A stretch of 64,000 nucleotides of DNA from Paracoccaceae bacterium (GTDB lineage Bacteria; Pseudomonadota; Alphaproteobacteria; Rhodobacterales; Rhodobacteraceae). The position numbers and the translations under genes are program-made. The stretch lies in contig JAOADN010000002.1 of the NCBI GenBank assembly GCA_026417295.1, positions 1 through 64,000 on the forward strand, read 5' to 3'. Below, piece by piece: positions 1-9,857 of the stretch (within the stretch, counting starts at the first letter, position 1; each line of letters starts with the position of its first letter). Under the pieces are notes generated by a model. It did not search any database and was not told where the DNA came from. It was given only the letters and a program-made list of their open reading frames with translations.

Positions 1-16
1 TGTGTATAAGAGACAG
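1..16. other. Residual Nextera transposase adapter end (sequencing artefact)
   Basis: Bases 1-16 read TGTGTATAAGAGACAG, which is identical to the 3' part of the Nextera/Tn5 mosaic-end adapter. It is much more AT-rich than the rest of the window and sits exactly at the end, as expected for an adapter left on a contig terminus. It also puts a stop codon (TAA, 7-9) in the frame of the adjoining gene fragment, so that gene's apparent 5' end is not biological. Confidence 0.93.
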
Positions 17-414
17 CCCGGAAGGACACCTACATCGACCTGATGTATGCTGTGTCGGCGCGGGGCGAGTGGGAGAACTGGGTGAACTTCTTTCTTGAGG
101 TCGCTGAACTGAGCGCGCAGCGTGCCACCCGCACCATCGACAAGATTCTGACCCTGCACGCCAAGTATGTCCAGCAGGTCAAGGCGGTCAGCAGGAGTTC
201 CAACCTGTTGTCGATCGTTGACATGCTGTTCCGAACCCCGGTGGTGCAGGCAAAGACCATCGTCAGCGAAATCGGTGTAACGGACGCTGCGGCCCGCAAC
301 ATGCTCAGGCAGCTTACCGAACTCGGAATCATTGAAGAAAGCAAAGCGTACTTTCCCACAGCCTGGATAGCGCGAGAACTCATCGAGGTATCCCGACCCG
401 GACCACCGGCGTAG
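17..414 (+). CDS. Fic family protein, C-terminal fragment
   Basis: This is the C-terminal end of a Fic (filamentation induced by cAMP) family protein, usually an AMP-transferase. The catalytic HPFxxGNGR motif lies off the window. What remains is the conserved tail: a segment reading AVSARGEWENWVNFFLE, a helical stretch, and a winged-helix-like C-terminus (VVQAKTIVSEIGVTDAAARN) typical of the larger stand-alone Fic proteins. The native reading frame is open from base 17, and the first ATG (43) is internal. The gene ends at 414 with no gap before the convergent sdhB stop at 415. Base composition is visibly less GC-rich than the sdh genes, hinting at acquired DNA or a chimeric contig end. Family assignment rests on the tail alone. 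Confidence 0.72.
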
Positions 415-1194
415 TCATACCATCCGCTCGACCATCATCTTCTTGATCTCGGCGATCGCCTTCGCCGGGTTCAGCCCCTTGGGGCAGGTCTTGGCGCAGT
501 TCATGATCGTGTGGCAGCGGTAGAGCCTGAAGGGGTCCTCGAGCTGGTCGAGCCGCTCGCCCGTCGCCTCGTCGCGGCTGTCGATGATCCAGCGGTAGGC
601 GTGCAGAAGGGCCGCGGGGCCGAGGTAGCGGTCGCCGTTCCACCAGTAGGAGGGGCAGGCGGTCGAGCAGGAGGCGCACATGACGCATTCGTAGAGCCCG
701 TCGAGCCTGCGGCGGTCCTCGACCGACTGGCGCCATTCCTTCTGCGGCGTGTTCGACCGCGTCTCGAGCCAGGGCATGATCGAGGCATGCTGGGCATAGA
801 AATGCGTCAGGTCCGGGACCAGGTCCTTGATCACGGGCATGTGCGGCAGGGGGTAGATGGCGATGTCGCCGCGGCTCTCGTCGAGCCCCCTGATGCAGGC
901 CAGCGTGTTCGACCCGTCGATGTTCATCGCGCAGGAGCCGCAGATGCCCTCGCGGCAGGACCGGCGGAAGGTCAGCGTGGGGTCGATCTCGGTCTTGATC
1001 CAGATCAGCGCGTCAAGGACCATCGGCCCGCAGCTGGCGGTATCCACGAAATAGGTGTCCAGGCGCGGGTTCTGCCCGTCGTCGGGGTTCCAGCGGTAGA
1101 TGCGCAGCTTGCGCAGCGACGTCGCGCCTTCCGGCGCCGGCCAGGTGCGGCCGACGCGGACCTGCGAGTTCCTCGGAAGCGTGAACTGGACCAT
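415..1194 (-). CDS. sdhB: Succinate dehydrogenase iron-sulfur subunit SdhB
   Basis: SdhB is the electron-transfer subunit of respiratory complex II, carrying electrons from the SdhA flavin to ubiquinone at the inner face of the cytoplasmic membrane. The 259-residue protein has all three cluster motifs: the [2Fe-2S] set in [13 protein letters not shown] plus a downstream Cys, the [4Fe-4S] set [13 protein letters not shown], and the [3Fe-4S] set [14 protein letters not shown]. Length is normal for the family. It is the last gene of the minus-strand operon sdhC-sdhD-sdhA-lipoprotein-sdhB and starts 3 bp after the lipoprotein gene ends. Confidence 0.97.
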   Translation of the reverse strand: MVQFTLPRNSQVRVGRTWPAPEGATSLRKLRIYRWNPDDGQNPRLDTYFVDTASCGPMVLDALIWIKTEIDPTLTFRRSCREGICGSCAMNIDGSNTLACIRGLDESRGDIAIYPLPHMPVIKDLVPDLTHFYAQHASIMPWLETRSNTPQKEWRQSVEDRRRLDGLYECVMCASCSTACPSYWWNGDRYLGPAALLHAYRWIIDSRDEATGERLDQLEDPFRLYRCHTIMNCAKTCPKGLNPAKAIAEIKKMMVERMV

Positions 1195-1197
1195 GGA

Positions 1198-1509
1198 TCA
1201 GCCTTTCCAGTCGGGCCTGGCATGAAGCGGGACCGCGGGCGGCTGCCCCGATCGCGCGAGGACGCAGGAGGCGTAGACCTCGGACGGGTCGCGCCCCTGG
1301 ATGTATTCGGCGGAGACGTGGATGTCGGCGGAGGCATAGGGCCCCCGGTTCGAGGCGCCGACCGCGACCGTGCCGCGCGGGCCCGCCGCAAGGCGCGCGC
1401 GCTCGAGGCATTCGCGTTCGGCCTGTTCGCGCGTGACCGGCCCGCAGGCGGCGAGGACCGGCATCAGCAGCGCCGGCGCAAGGCAGGTGAGGACGCGCGC
1501 ACGGGGCAT
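1198..1509 (-). CDS. Small predicted lipoprotein inside the sdh operon
   Basis: A 103-residue protein of unknown function. The N-terminus is a lipoprotein signal: a short basic start, a hydrophobic stretch and a lipobox LAAC with the acylated Cys at residue 22. The mature part has two further Cys residues (in ERECLERA and YASCVLARS) that could form a disulfide in the periplasm. Its ATG overlaps the sdhA stop (ATGA, 1507-1511) and its stop is just before the sdhB start, so it is translated with complex II. The position suggests a link to complex II assembly or to the envelope, but nothing in the sequence proves this. Confidence 0.8.
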   Translation of the reverse strand: MPRARVLTCLAPALLMPVLAACGPVTREQAERECLERARLAAGPRGTVAVGASNRGPYASADIHVSAEYIQGRDPSEVYASCVLARSGQPPAVPLHARPDWKG

Positions 1510-3314
1510 CAGTAGACCCTCGCCTTGGGCGCGATCCGCTTCAGGCTGATGCCGCCCTCGGCTTCGGGCGTCAGCGGCATGACATGGACGGGCCGCGTGG
1601 ACAGCGTGACCCGCGTTCCCTCGACCCGGGCCAGCGAATGCACGCGCCAGTTGACGTCGTCGCGCTCGGGATAATCCTCGTGGGCATGGGCGCCCCGGCT
1701 TTCCTTCCGCGCCTCGGCGGCGACGATCGTGGCCAGGGCATTCGGCATGAGGTTGGTGAGTTCCAGCGTCTCCATGAGGTCGCTGTTCCAGACCAGCGAG
1801 CGGTCGGTGACCCTGAGATCGTCGAGCCGGGCGGCGACGGCGGTCATCTTCGCCACCCCCTCGGCCAGGGTCCTGGAGGAGCGGAACACCGCCGCGTCGG
1901 CCTGCATCGTCTTCTGCATCTCGAGCCGCAGCGCCGCCGTCGGCACCGCCCCCGAGGCATGGCGCAGCGCGTCGAATCGGGCGAGGATCGCGTCCACCGC
2001 GGCCCGGTTCGTCGGCGGCACGGCCGCGCGCGGATCGACCACCTCGCGGGCGCGGATCGCCGCCGCCCGGCCGAAGACCACGAGGTCGATGAGAGAGTTC
2101 GAGCCGAGCCGGTTGGCGCCGTGGACCGAGGCGCAGCCGGCCTCGCCCACGGCCATGAGGCCGGGGAAGACGCGGTCGGGATCGTCCGGCCGCGGGTCCA
2201 GCACCTCGCCCCAGTAGTTGGTGGGGATGCCGCCCATGTTGTAGTGCACCGTCGGCAGGACCGGGATCGGCTGCCGCGTCAGGTCCACCCCGGCGAAGAT
2301 GCGCGCGCTCTCGGTGATTCCCGGCAGGCGTTCGTGCAGCGTCTCGGGCGGGATGTGGCTGAGGTTCAGGTGGATGTGGTCGCGGTCCTTGCCGACGCCG
2401 CGGCCCTCGCGGATCTCGATCGTCATGCAGCGGCTGACGACATCCCGCGAGGCGAGGTCCTTGTAGGTGGGGGCGTAGCGTTCCATGAAGCGCTCGCCCT
2501 CGGAATTCGTCAGATAGCCGCCCTCGCCGCGCGCCCCCTCGGTGATCAGGCAGCCCGATCCGTAGATGCCGGTGGGATGGAACTGGACGAATTCCATGTC
2601 CTGGAGTGGCAGGCCGGCGCGCGCCACCATGCCGCCGCCGTCGCCGGTGCAGGTATGGGCCGAGGTGGCGCTGAAATAGGCCCGCCCGTAGCCGCCCGTG
2701 GCCAGCACCGTCATCTTGGCGTTGAAGACGTGCAGGCTGCCGTCGTCGAGCTTCCAGGCGACGACGCCCGTGCAGGCGCCGTCGGTGATGATCAGGTCGA
2801 TGGCGAAGTACTCGACGAAGAACTCCGCACTGTTCTTGAGGCTCTGGCCGTAGAGCGTGGGCAGGATCGCGTGGCCCGTGCGGTCGGCGGCGGCGCAGGT
2901 GCGCTGCACGGGCGGGCCCTCGCCGAATTCTGTCGTGTGGCCGCCGAAGGGGCGCTGGTAGATGCGCCCGTCCTCGGTGCGGCTGAAGGGCACCCCGTAA
3001 TGCTCGAGCTCGTAGACCGCCGCGGGCGCCTCGCGGGCGAGGTACTCCATGGCGTCCGCGTCGCCCAGCCAGTCGGACCCCTTCACGGTGTCGTACATGT
3101 GCCACTGCCAGTTGTCCGGCCCCATGTTGCCGAGGCTGGCGGCGATCCCGCCCTGGGCGGCGACGGTGTGGCTGCGCGTCGGAAAGACCTTGGTGATGCA
3201 GGCCGTCCTGAGGCCGCGTTCGGCCATGCCGAGGGTGGCGCGCAGGCCGGCGCCACCGGCGCCGACGACCACCACGTCGTAGTCATGCGTCTCGATCGGA
3301 TAGGCGGCGGTCAT
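1509..3314 (-). CDS. sdhA: Succinate dehydrogenase flavoprotein subunit SdhA
   Basis: SdhA oxidises succinate to fumarate in the TCA cycle and passes electrons to SdhB. The 601-residue product has the N-terminal dinucleotide-binding motif [12 protein letters not shown], the segment [16 protein letters not shown] that contains the His covalently binding FAD, and the catalytic-domain segments typical of the fumarate reductase/SDH family (for example [20 protein letters not shown]). Length is as expected. It lies 12 bp downstream of sdhD and overlaps the start of the lipoprotein gene by 1 to 4 bp, which implies coupled translation. Confidence 0.97.
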   Translation of the reverse strand: MTAAYPIETHDYDVVVVGAGGAGLRATLGMAERGLRTACITKVFPTRSHTVAAQGGIAASLGNMGPDNWQWHMYDTVKGSDWLGDADAMEYLAREAPAAVYELEHYGVPFSRTEDGRIYQRPFGGHTTEFGEGPPVQRTCAAADRTGHAILPTLYGQSLKNSAEFFVEYFAIDLIITDGACTGVVAWKLDDGSLHVFNAKMTVLATGGYGRAYFSATSAHTCTGDGGGMVARAGLPLQDMEFVQFHPTGIYGSGCLITEGARGEGGYLTNSEGERFMERYAPTYKDLASRDVVSRCMTIEIREGRGVGKDRDHIHLNLSHIPPETLHERLPGITESARIFAGVDLTRQPIPVLPTVHYNMGGIPTNYWGEVLDPRPDDPDRVFPGLMAVGEAGCASVHGANRLGSNSLIDLVVFGRAAAIRAREVVDPRAAVPPTNRAAVDAILARFDALRHASGAVPTAALRLEMQKTMQADAAVFRSSRTLAEGVAKMTAVAARLDDLRVTDRSLVWNSDLMETLELTNLMPNALATIVAAEARKESRGAHAHEDYPERDDVNWRVHSLARVEGTRVTLSTRPVHVMPLTPEAEGGISLKRIAPKARVY

Positions 3315-3326
3315 CCCGGCAACCCC

Positions 3327-3698
3327 TCACAGCGCAAGGCGGATCAGCGCGAAGAGGCCCGTTGCCATCGCGCCGTAGCTGACCCAGGCGACGGCGAGGA
3401 TCAGCCACCTGCGGGCCGCGCCGTGGACGTAGTCCTCGATCATCACCTGGGCGCCCATGCGGAAGTGCAGGAAGCCGACGACGATCGTGAGTGCTGCGAC
3501 GATCGCCGGGAAGGGGCGCGCATAATAGGCCGCGACCGCCTCATGGGAGGCGCCGAGGACGTGCCCGAAGGTGAAGACGAAGAGCGGCAGCAGCACCGCG
3601 AGCGTCGCCGCGGTAAGCTGCATCTGCCAGAAATGCGCGGTCCCTGTCCGGGCCGAGCCCAGGCCCGTGGCGCGCTTGCGGTCGGTCAGGAAAGCCAT
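3327..3698 (-). CDS. sdhD: Succinate dehydrogenase membrane anchor SdhD
   Basis: A 123-residue membrane protein with three predicted transmembrane helices (about residues 30-50, 58-80 and 97-120). It fits the hydrophobic anchor that, with SdhC, holds haem b and the quinone site of complex II. The segment FGHVLGASHEAVAAYYARPF contains His residues compatible with haem ligation. It is placed directly between sdhC and sdhA, the usual order in alphaproteobacteria. The ATG at 3696-3698 is 7 bp after the sdhC stop. Confidence 0.92.
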   Translation of the reverse strand: MAFLTDRKRATGLGSARTGTAHFWQMQLTAATLAVLLPLFVFTFGHVLGASHEAVAAYYARPFPAIVAALTIVVGFLHFRMGAQVMIEDYVHGAARRWLILAVAWVSYGAMATGLFALIRLAL

Positions 3699-3705
3699 CG
3701 CGCCC

Positions 3706-4089
3706 TCACAGCACCAGGATCGTGATCACGGTCAGGAGCGCCGATCCCAGGATCACGCCCCAGCCCAGCCGTTCGGCCGTCGGGATGTCGAGTCCGCGCC
3801 CGCTGTCGTACCAGAGGTGCCTCAGCCCGGCCAGGAAGTGATACCAGGCGGCCCAGAGCGAGCCGAGCAGGACGAGGCGGCCGAACCAGGACCGCAGGAT
3901 CCCGTCGACGAAGGCGAAGTAGTCCGGTCCCGTCGCCGCGGCGAGGAGCCACCAGACGACGAGAAGCCCCGCCACGACGAGGCCGTTGCCCGTGATCCGC
4001 GTCAGGATCGAGGTCAGCATCGGGATGTGCCAGCGATAGATCTGCAGATGCGGCGACAGGGGCCGGTCGGCGCGTCGGGTCTCTGCCAT
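3706..4089 (-). CDS. sdhC: Succinate dehydrogenase cytochrome b556 subunit SdhC
   Basis: A 127-residue cytochrome b subunit of complex II. It has the family signature RPLSPHLQIYRW near the N-terminus and the haem-ligand region HFLAGLRHLWYDSG, with three membrane helices. The ATG at 4087-4089 was chosen over longer in-frame starts because the protein then begins MAETRRADRPLSPHL as in homologues, and a GGAGAG ribosome binding site lies about 9 bases upstream. It is the first gene of the operon, so the sdh promoter should lie in 4090-4280. Confidence 0.95.
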   Translation of the reverse strand: MAETRRADRPLSPHLQIYRWHIPMLTSILTRITGNGLVVAGLLVVWWLLAAATGPDYFAFVDGILRSWFGRLVLLGSLWAAWYHFLAGLRHLWYDSGRGLDIPTAERLGWGVILGSALLTVITILVL

Positions 4090-4169
4090 GGGGCGTTCTC
4101 TCCTGCGGGCTCTCTTGCGGGCGCGGGCACCGCCGATGCGGCGCGTCGCACGGTCTGCCTTGCGCCTCC

Positions 4170-4197
4170 TGAATAGCGGTTTTCGGCCCGCTGTCAC
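4170..4197 (-). promoter_or_regulatory. Weak sigma-70-like promoter candidate for the sdh operon
   Basis: On the minus strand a GTGACA element (4192-4197) is followed after 16 bases by TATTCA (4170-4175), about 80 bases before the sdhC start. The -10 match is poor, so this is only the best candidate in the region. Confidence 0.25.
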
Positions 4198-4244
4198 GCG
4201 CCGAATGCCGCGCCGGGGCCGGGCGCGGCGCCGGGCGCGCAAGA

Positions 4245-4275
4245 CGTGATCACGCAATTCCGCGGCGTGATCACG
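4245..4275. promoter_or_regulatory. Tandem palindromic operator upstream of sdhC
   Basis: The perfect palindrome CGTGATCACG occurs twice, at 4245-4254 and 4266-4275. The two start points are 21 bp apart, which is two helical turns, so two dimers of one regulator would sit on the same DNA face. The site is about 155-185 bp upstream of the sdhC start. The regulator is not identifiable from the sequence. Confidence 0.55.
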
Positions 4276-4491
4276 GGCGCCGGCATCAGGCAGGCGCGGG
4301 CCCGGGCTGCCCCCCGGCGGCCGGGCACGGGGCGCGCCGGCCTGACGCCCTGTCCCGCCGGGCGCCGCATCGATCCGGTGGCCGCAGGGGCGGCGGCGGC
4401 AGGGGAGCGAAAGGGGGCGCGCACGGGGGGGGCGCGACGCGACGGCCCGCGGGATCCGCCCTGCGGGGAGGCGGATGCGGCCGGCCCGGGC

Positions 4492-5046
4492 CTAGACGCC
4501 GGCGAACAGGCTGTGGCCGAGGATCCACTGGTGGATGAGGACGATCACGGCATAGGCGACGGCGGTCCCGACAAGGTTCATCGCGTCCCCGCGCAGGCCG
4601 CGCCCGTCGGCCGGCACCGGGCGGGGCCCGGCCCGATTGATCAGCACCATGGCCATGATCGCCCACAGGCCCATGCCCCCGAACAGCACGATCGCGGCGA
4701 GGTCGCCCCTGACAAGCAGATGCGCGACCGCCCAGACGACGACGCCCGTCAGCATCGGGTGGCGCATCCGCGGGTAGAGGATGCCCTTCGTGCCGCCGAC
4801 GCCCAGGAGGAAGACGGCGACCAGCATGAGCGCCGCGGTCAGATGGCCGAGGCCGGGAACCGGCGTGTAGACGGGCACGAAATCCGCCTGTCGGTAGCCG
4901 TAGACCATCAGCACGATCGCCGCCAGCGAGAGCACGGCGACGAAGCCCTTGCCGGCCTCGCCCATCGCGGCGCGCCGTTCGGGCGCGATCCGCTTGAACA
5001 GGTGCGCCGCCCACCACAGCGCCACACCGAGGATCAGGATCGTCAT
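4492..5046 (-). CDS. NnrU family membrane protein
   Basis: A 184-residue polytopic membrane protein (about five helices) of the NnrU/isoprenoid-methyltransferase-like fold. The family is named after a gene near nitric oxide reductase genes in Rhodobacter, but its biochemical role is unsettled. The segment PRMRHPMLTGVVVWAVAHLLVRGD is the recognisable core shared with the NnrU and ICMT-like families. The ATG at 5044-5046 gives a start directly in the first membrane helix (MTILILGVALWWAAHLF). No denitrification genes are seen nearby, so an NO-related role here is not supported by context. Confidence 0.85.
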   Translation of the reverse strand: MTILILGVALWWAAHLFKRIAPERRAAMGEAGKGFVAVLSLAAIVLMVYGYRQADFVPVYTPVPGLGHLTAALMLVAVFLLGVGGTKGILYPRMRHPMLTGVVVWAVAHLLVRGDLAAIVLFGGMGLWAIMAMVLINRAGPRPVPADGRGLRGDAMNLVGTAVAYAVIVLIHQWILGHSLFAGV

Positions 5047-5182
5047 CGCCTTCCAGCCTTTCCCCTGCCAGCCACCCTGCCGCTCCGCCGGGCCCTGCCG
5101 GCCCCGGCCCGTCCCGCGCCGGGCAGGGGCAGAATGCGGCCGCCCGGACGGGTTTTCAACCCGGTGGCCGGGGCCGGGCGGC

Positions 5183-5223
5183 GGGCGCGCGCGCGCCCGC
5201 GCCGCGCGGCCCGCGCGGGCCGC
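5183..5223. repeat. Two adjoining GC-only palindromes, alternating CG tract
   Basis: A 16-bp palindrome at 5183-5198 (GGG, five CG steps, CCC) is followed by an 18-bp palindrome GCGGCCCGCGCGGGCCGC at 5206-5223. They lie in the divergent region between nnrU and the small secreted protein gene. Alternating purine-pyrimidine CG tracts can adopt Z-form or cruciform structure. A TTAACCAT element, resembling a CtrA half-site, follows at 5234-5241. No function is demonstrated. Confidence 0.5.
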
Positions 5224-5313
5224 GCCCCCGGCGTTAACCATGCCTTTGCCAAACTGGCGGAGCCTTCCCCCCGGATGCGGCCGACGGCGCCGCCAGCGGG
5301 AAGGATCTCGCCG

Positions 5314-5652
5314 ATGCCCAGGACCACCACCACGACCATGCCGATGCCCGGGCCGCTGGCGCTCGCCCTGCCGGCGCTCCTCGCCCTCGCCCCGCCCCTC
5401 GCGGCCGGGGACGGCGCGCAATGCGCCGCCCGGGATCAGGTGGTCGCGTTCCTCGCCGCCCGTTACGGCGAGACGCGGCGCGGCATCGGCATCGCCGGCC
5501 GGGATGCGGTGATGGAGCTCTTCGCCTCCGATTCCACGGGCACCTGGACGATCGTCGTCACCACCGGCGACGGGATGACCTGCCTGCTCGCCTCGGGCGA
5601 ACGCTTCCGCGCGCTCGCCGGGGGCGCCCCCGTGCCGGGCGATCCGGTCTGA
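5314..5652 (+). CDS. Small secreted protein of unknown function
   Basis: A 112-residue protein with a Sec-type signal peptide (Thr-rich start, then a long Ala/Leu hydrophobic stretch ending LAAGDG around residue 33). The mature part of about 80 residues contains two Cys (in GAQCAAR and GMTCLLAS) that could form a disulfide. The segment GTWTIVVTTGDGMTCLLASGERF looks like a beta-rich fold. Start is uncertain between 5314 and the internal ATG at 5338; both keep the signal peptide. It is transcribed alone and converges on the TauE gene across a short hairpin. Confidence 0.65.
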   Translation: MPRTTTTTMPMPGPLALALPALLALAPPLAAGDGAQCAARDQVVAFLAARYGETRRGIGIAGRDAVMELFASDSTGTWTIVVTTGDGMTCLLASGERFRALAGGAPVPGDPV

Positions 5653-7521
<1,869 letters not shown>

Positions 7522-7528
7522 GGCGCGG

Positions 7529-7576
7529 GCAAGGGTTTTCGAAAACCCTTGCGCAAGGCCCTTCGAAGGGCCTTGC
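7529..7576. repeat. Pair of adjoining 24-bp perfect palindromes (REP-like)
   Basis: Two perfect 24-bp palindromes lie back to back, 7529-7552 and 7553-7576. Both follow the pattern GCAAGG-nnn-TTCGAA-nnn-CCTTGC; the variable triplets are GTT/AAC in the first and CCC/GGG in the second, so differences on one arm are compensated on the other. They begin 8 bases after the mdh stop and could act as an mdh terminator or mRNA stabiliser. The arrangement is that of a REP-type doublet. Confidence 0.8.
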
Positions 7577-8370
7577 TGCGGCCATGGCCCGCCCCTGCCC
7601 CCGCCCCTGCCCCGGCGCCCCCGGCCGCCGCGCCGCAGGGCATGTCGGCCGAGACGGTACGGAAGATCTATGCCGACCGCGAGTTCGAGGAGGTCGCGCT
7701 GGACGGCATGCGGCGGACGATCGCCGCGCGCCTCGGCGAGGCCAAGCAGACGATCCCGCATTTCTACCTGCGCCGGTCGGTGCGGCTTGACGCGCTGCTG
7801 GCCTTCCGCGAGGAGATCAACCGCCAGCTCGAGCCGCGCGGCGTGAAGCTCAGCGTCAACGACTTCGTCATCAAGGCCTGCGCCATGGCGCTGCAGGCGG
7901 TGCCGGACGCCAATGCGGTCTGGGCGGGCGACCGCATCCTGAAGCTCCGCCCCTCGGACGTGGCGGTGGCCGTGGCGATCGAGGGCGGGCTCTTCACCCC
8001 GGTCATCCGGGATGCCGACAAGAAATCGCTCTCGGCGCTCTCGGTCGAGATGAAGGACCTGGCCCAGCGCGCCCGGGCGCGCAAGCTTGCGCCGGCCGAA
8101 TACCTTGGCGGGACCTTCGCGGTCTCGAATCTGGGTATGATGGGGATCGAGAACTTCGACGCCGTCATCAACCCGCCCCATGCCGCCATCCTGGCGGTGG
8201 GTGCGGGGCTGCGGCAGCCCGTCGTCATGGATGACGGATCGCTGGGCGTGGCCACCGTGATGTCGCTGACGCTGAGCGTCGATCACCGGGTGATCGACGG
8301 GGCGCTGGGGGCGGAGCTCATGAAGGCGATCGTCGGCAATCTCGAGGCGCCGCTGGCCATGCTGGCCTGA
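7549..8370 (+). CDS. 2-oxoacid dehydrogenase E2 catalytic core lacking lipoyl domain
   Basis: The product matches the C-terminal acyltransferase domain of pyruvate dehydrogenase E2 (PdhC-like): IYADREFEEVALDGMRRTIA, KQTIPHFYLRR, and the active-site segment SVDHRVIDGA with catalytic His and Asp. A normal E2 has about 430 residues with lipoyl and E1/E3-binding domains; here only a Pro/Ala linker remnant (PAPAPAPAPP) precedes the core. The open frame starts from a TTG inside the palindrome pair (7549); the first in-frame ATG is 7642, giving 242 residues. The frame is the same as that of mdh, separated by the mdh stop. It has no internal stop, so it is either a recent truncation or a retained stand-alone domain. 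Whether it is translated is unknown. Confidence 0.7.
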   Translation: MRKALRRALLRPWPAPAPAPAPAPPAAAPQGMSAETVRKIYADREFEEVALDGMRRTIAARLGEAKQTIPHFYLRRSVRLDALLAFREEINRQLEPRGVKLSVNDFVIKACAMALQAVPDANAVWAGDRILKLRPSDVAVAVAIEGGLFTPVIRDADKKSLSALSVEMKDLAQRARARKLAPAEYLGGTFAVSNLGMMGIENFDAVINPPHAAILAVGAGLRQPVVMDDGSLGVATVMSLTLSVDHRVIDGALGAELMKAIVGNLEAPLAMLA

Positions 8371-8501
8371 GGCGCGGCGGCGGGGGGCGCCCTGCCGCCC
8401 GCCCTTTCCCGCCCCCCTTCCTTCCCGGGCCCGGGCACGGGCGGAAGGCATGGAAACCGGGCTTTGGGGCGGGCGCGACATGCGCTAAGGTCGGGCGCGC
8501 G

Positions 8502-8513
8502 GCGCAATTGCGC
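8502..8513. promoter_or_regulatory. Palindrome upstream of the T6SS cargo module
   Basis: GCGCAATTGCGC is a perfect 12-bp palindrome, flanked by further partly complementary GCG/CGC bases, 48 bp before the TIGR02270 gene. It is the only AT-containing symmetrical site in the 190-bp gap and could be an operator or the base of an RNA hairpin. Confidence 0.3.
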
Positions 8514-8560
8514 GCCGCAGGAAACCGGGGCCGTCCTGCGGGTCCGGCGGGACAGACCGA

Positions 8561-9820
8561 ATGAATTGGAACCGGCCGCTTTTCAGCCCGCGCGTCCTTC
8601 GGCTTCACGCCGAGAACGCGGCCTTCCTGGCAAGGCTGGTCGAGCTGTCGCGCGACGGTCCGATGACGCGGATGGTCGATCTGTACGACATGGAGGCACG
8701 GCTGGACGGGCATCTCGACGCCCTGGTCCTGGCCGGGCAGGCCGGCGCGGAGGCGGCCGGCGAGGTGCTGGCGGCGGCGCAGGGCTGGGGCGAGGTCTTC
8801 ACGGCGGCCCATGTCCTGCTGCGGCACCGGGCCGAGGTCGAGCTGGCCGACCTGCTGCCGGAAGGGGTGCTGGTGGCGGAGAATGCCGGGGCCATCGCGG
8901 CCGGCGCGGCCGCCTGCCCGCCCGAGCGCATCGCCGCGCGGATGCGGCGCTGGATCGGTGCCGCCGACCCCCTGCAGGCGGCCGTGGCGCTGGGCGTCTG
9001 CCTGCGGCGCGGCACGGATGCGAGGGATCACCTTCTGCCGCTGACGCGACACCGCGACGAAGGCGTGGCCGCCCTTGCCCTGCGGCTGGCCGGCGAGACC
9101 GGGCGCAGCGACCTGCTGGCTGCGGCGCAGGCGCGCATCGGCGCGGAGGATGCGCCGGGGTTCGAGGCGGCGCGGGCGGCGACGCTTCTGGGCGATCGCG
9201 GCGCAGGGCCGCGGACGCTGGCGGCCGCGGCCGCCCTGCTGCCGCCGCGACAGGCGCGGGAGGCGGCCGAGCTGTTCCCGCTTGTCCTGCCGGAGGGCGA
9301 GGTCCGCCGAGCAATTGGCGCGCTGCACGAGCGCCCCGCATCGCGCCGCTGGGCGGTGGTGGCGGCGGGCGCCTTCGGCCGCAGCGACAGCTTCGACTGG
9401 CTGCTGCGGCAGATGGCCGAACCCAGCCTGGCCCGGGCGGCGGGGCTGGCCCTGTGCCAGATCACGGGCATCCGCCTGGGGGCGGAGAACCTGGAACTGG
9501 CCACCTTTCCCGAGGACCCGCCGGACCCCGTGGTCGAGGCCGATCCGCTGGAATCCTTCATCGAGGGGCAGGCCTACTGGCCCGATCCGGAGAAGCTGGC
9601 CCCGTGGCTGGAAGCACGGCGCGGACGTTTCGCCGCCGGCGAGCGCCATCTGGCCGGGGCGGCCGCCTGGACGCACCAGCCCCCCGCCGAGGACCGCGAC
9701 CGCACGCAGCTTGTCCAGCGGGCGCTGGCGCTGGAATTCGCCTGCCGCAGCCCGGAGGCCCCGCTGCCGAACTGGCGCGCACCGGTCAGGCCCACCGACC
9801 GGGGGTTCACGCGAACATGA
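8561..9820 (+). CDS. TIGR02270 family protein (T6SS-associated, HEAT-like)
   Basis: A 419-residue, Ala/Leu/Arg-rich, helical-repeat protein that fits the TIGR02270 family, found next to type VI secretion genes and of unknown function. The repeat-like blocks (for example DPLQAAVALGVCLRRGTDARDHLLPLTRHRDEGVAALALRLAG, given here only as residues about 145-185) resemble HEAT repeats, which usually bind proteins. The C-terminal part contains WPDPEKLAPWL and PNWRAPVRPTDRGF, typical closing motifs of this family. It opens the cargo module and is followed 37 bp later by a DUF2169 gene. A role in loading cargo onto the spike is an inference from context. Confidence 0.78.
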   Translation: MNWNRPLFSPRVLRLHAENAAFLARLVELSRDGPMTRMVDLYDMEARLDGHLDALVLAGQAGAEAAGEVLAAAQGWGEVFTAAHVLLRHRAEVELADLLPEGVLVAENAGAIAAGAAACPPERIAARMRRWIGAADPLQAAVALGVCLRRGTDARDHLLPLTRHRDEGVAALALRLAGETGRSDLLAAAQARIGAEDAPGFEAARAATLLGDRGAGPRTLAAAAALLPPRQAREAAELFPLVLPEGEVRRAIGALHERPASRRWAVVAAGAFGRSDSFDWLLRQMAEPSLARAAGLALCQITGIRLGAENLELATFPEDPPDPVVEADPLESFIEGQAYWPDPEKLAPWLEARRGRFAAGERHLAGAAAWTHQPPAEDRDRTQLVQRALALEFACRSPEAPLPNWRAPVRPTDRGFTRT

Positions 9821-9857
9821 CGGCGCGACCGCGCGGCAGGTCGGGGGTGGCGGCCCG

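Larger units (their letters stand above)
4090..4491. other. Intergenic region upstream of sdhC and downstream of nnrU
   Basis: A 402-base stretch without a convincing gene. The right half (about 4280-4490) is very GC-rich and low in information. The left half holds the sdh upstream region with two identical palindromes (4245-4275) and a weak promoter candidate (4170-4197), both annotated separately. Open frames crossing it in other frames lack start signals and family resemblance. Confidence 0.7.

Noticed and set aside
5234-5241. TTAACCAT as a CtrA binding site
   Set aside because: Only a half-site is present, without a second half at the proper distance, so it is not listed as its own feature.
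7584-7790. ATG at 7584 as start of a separate gene
   Set aside because: It is in another frame than the E2 core and gives a Pro/Arg-rich shadow translation.
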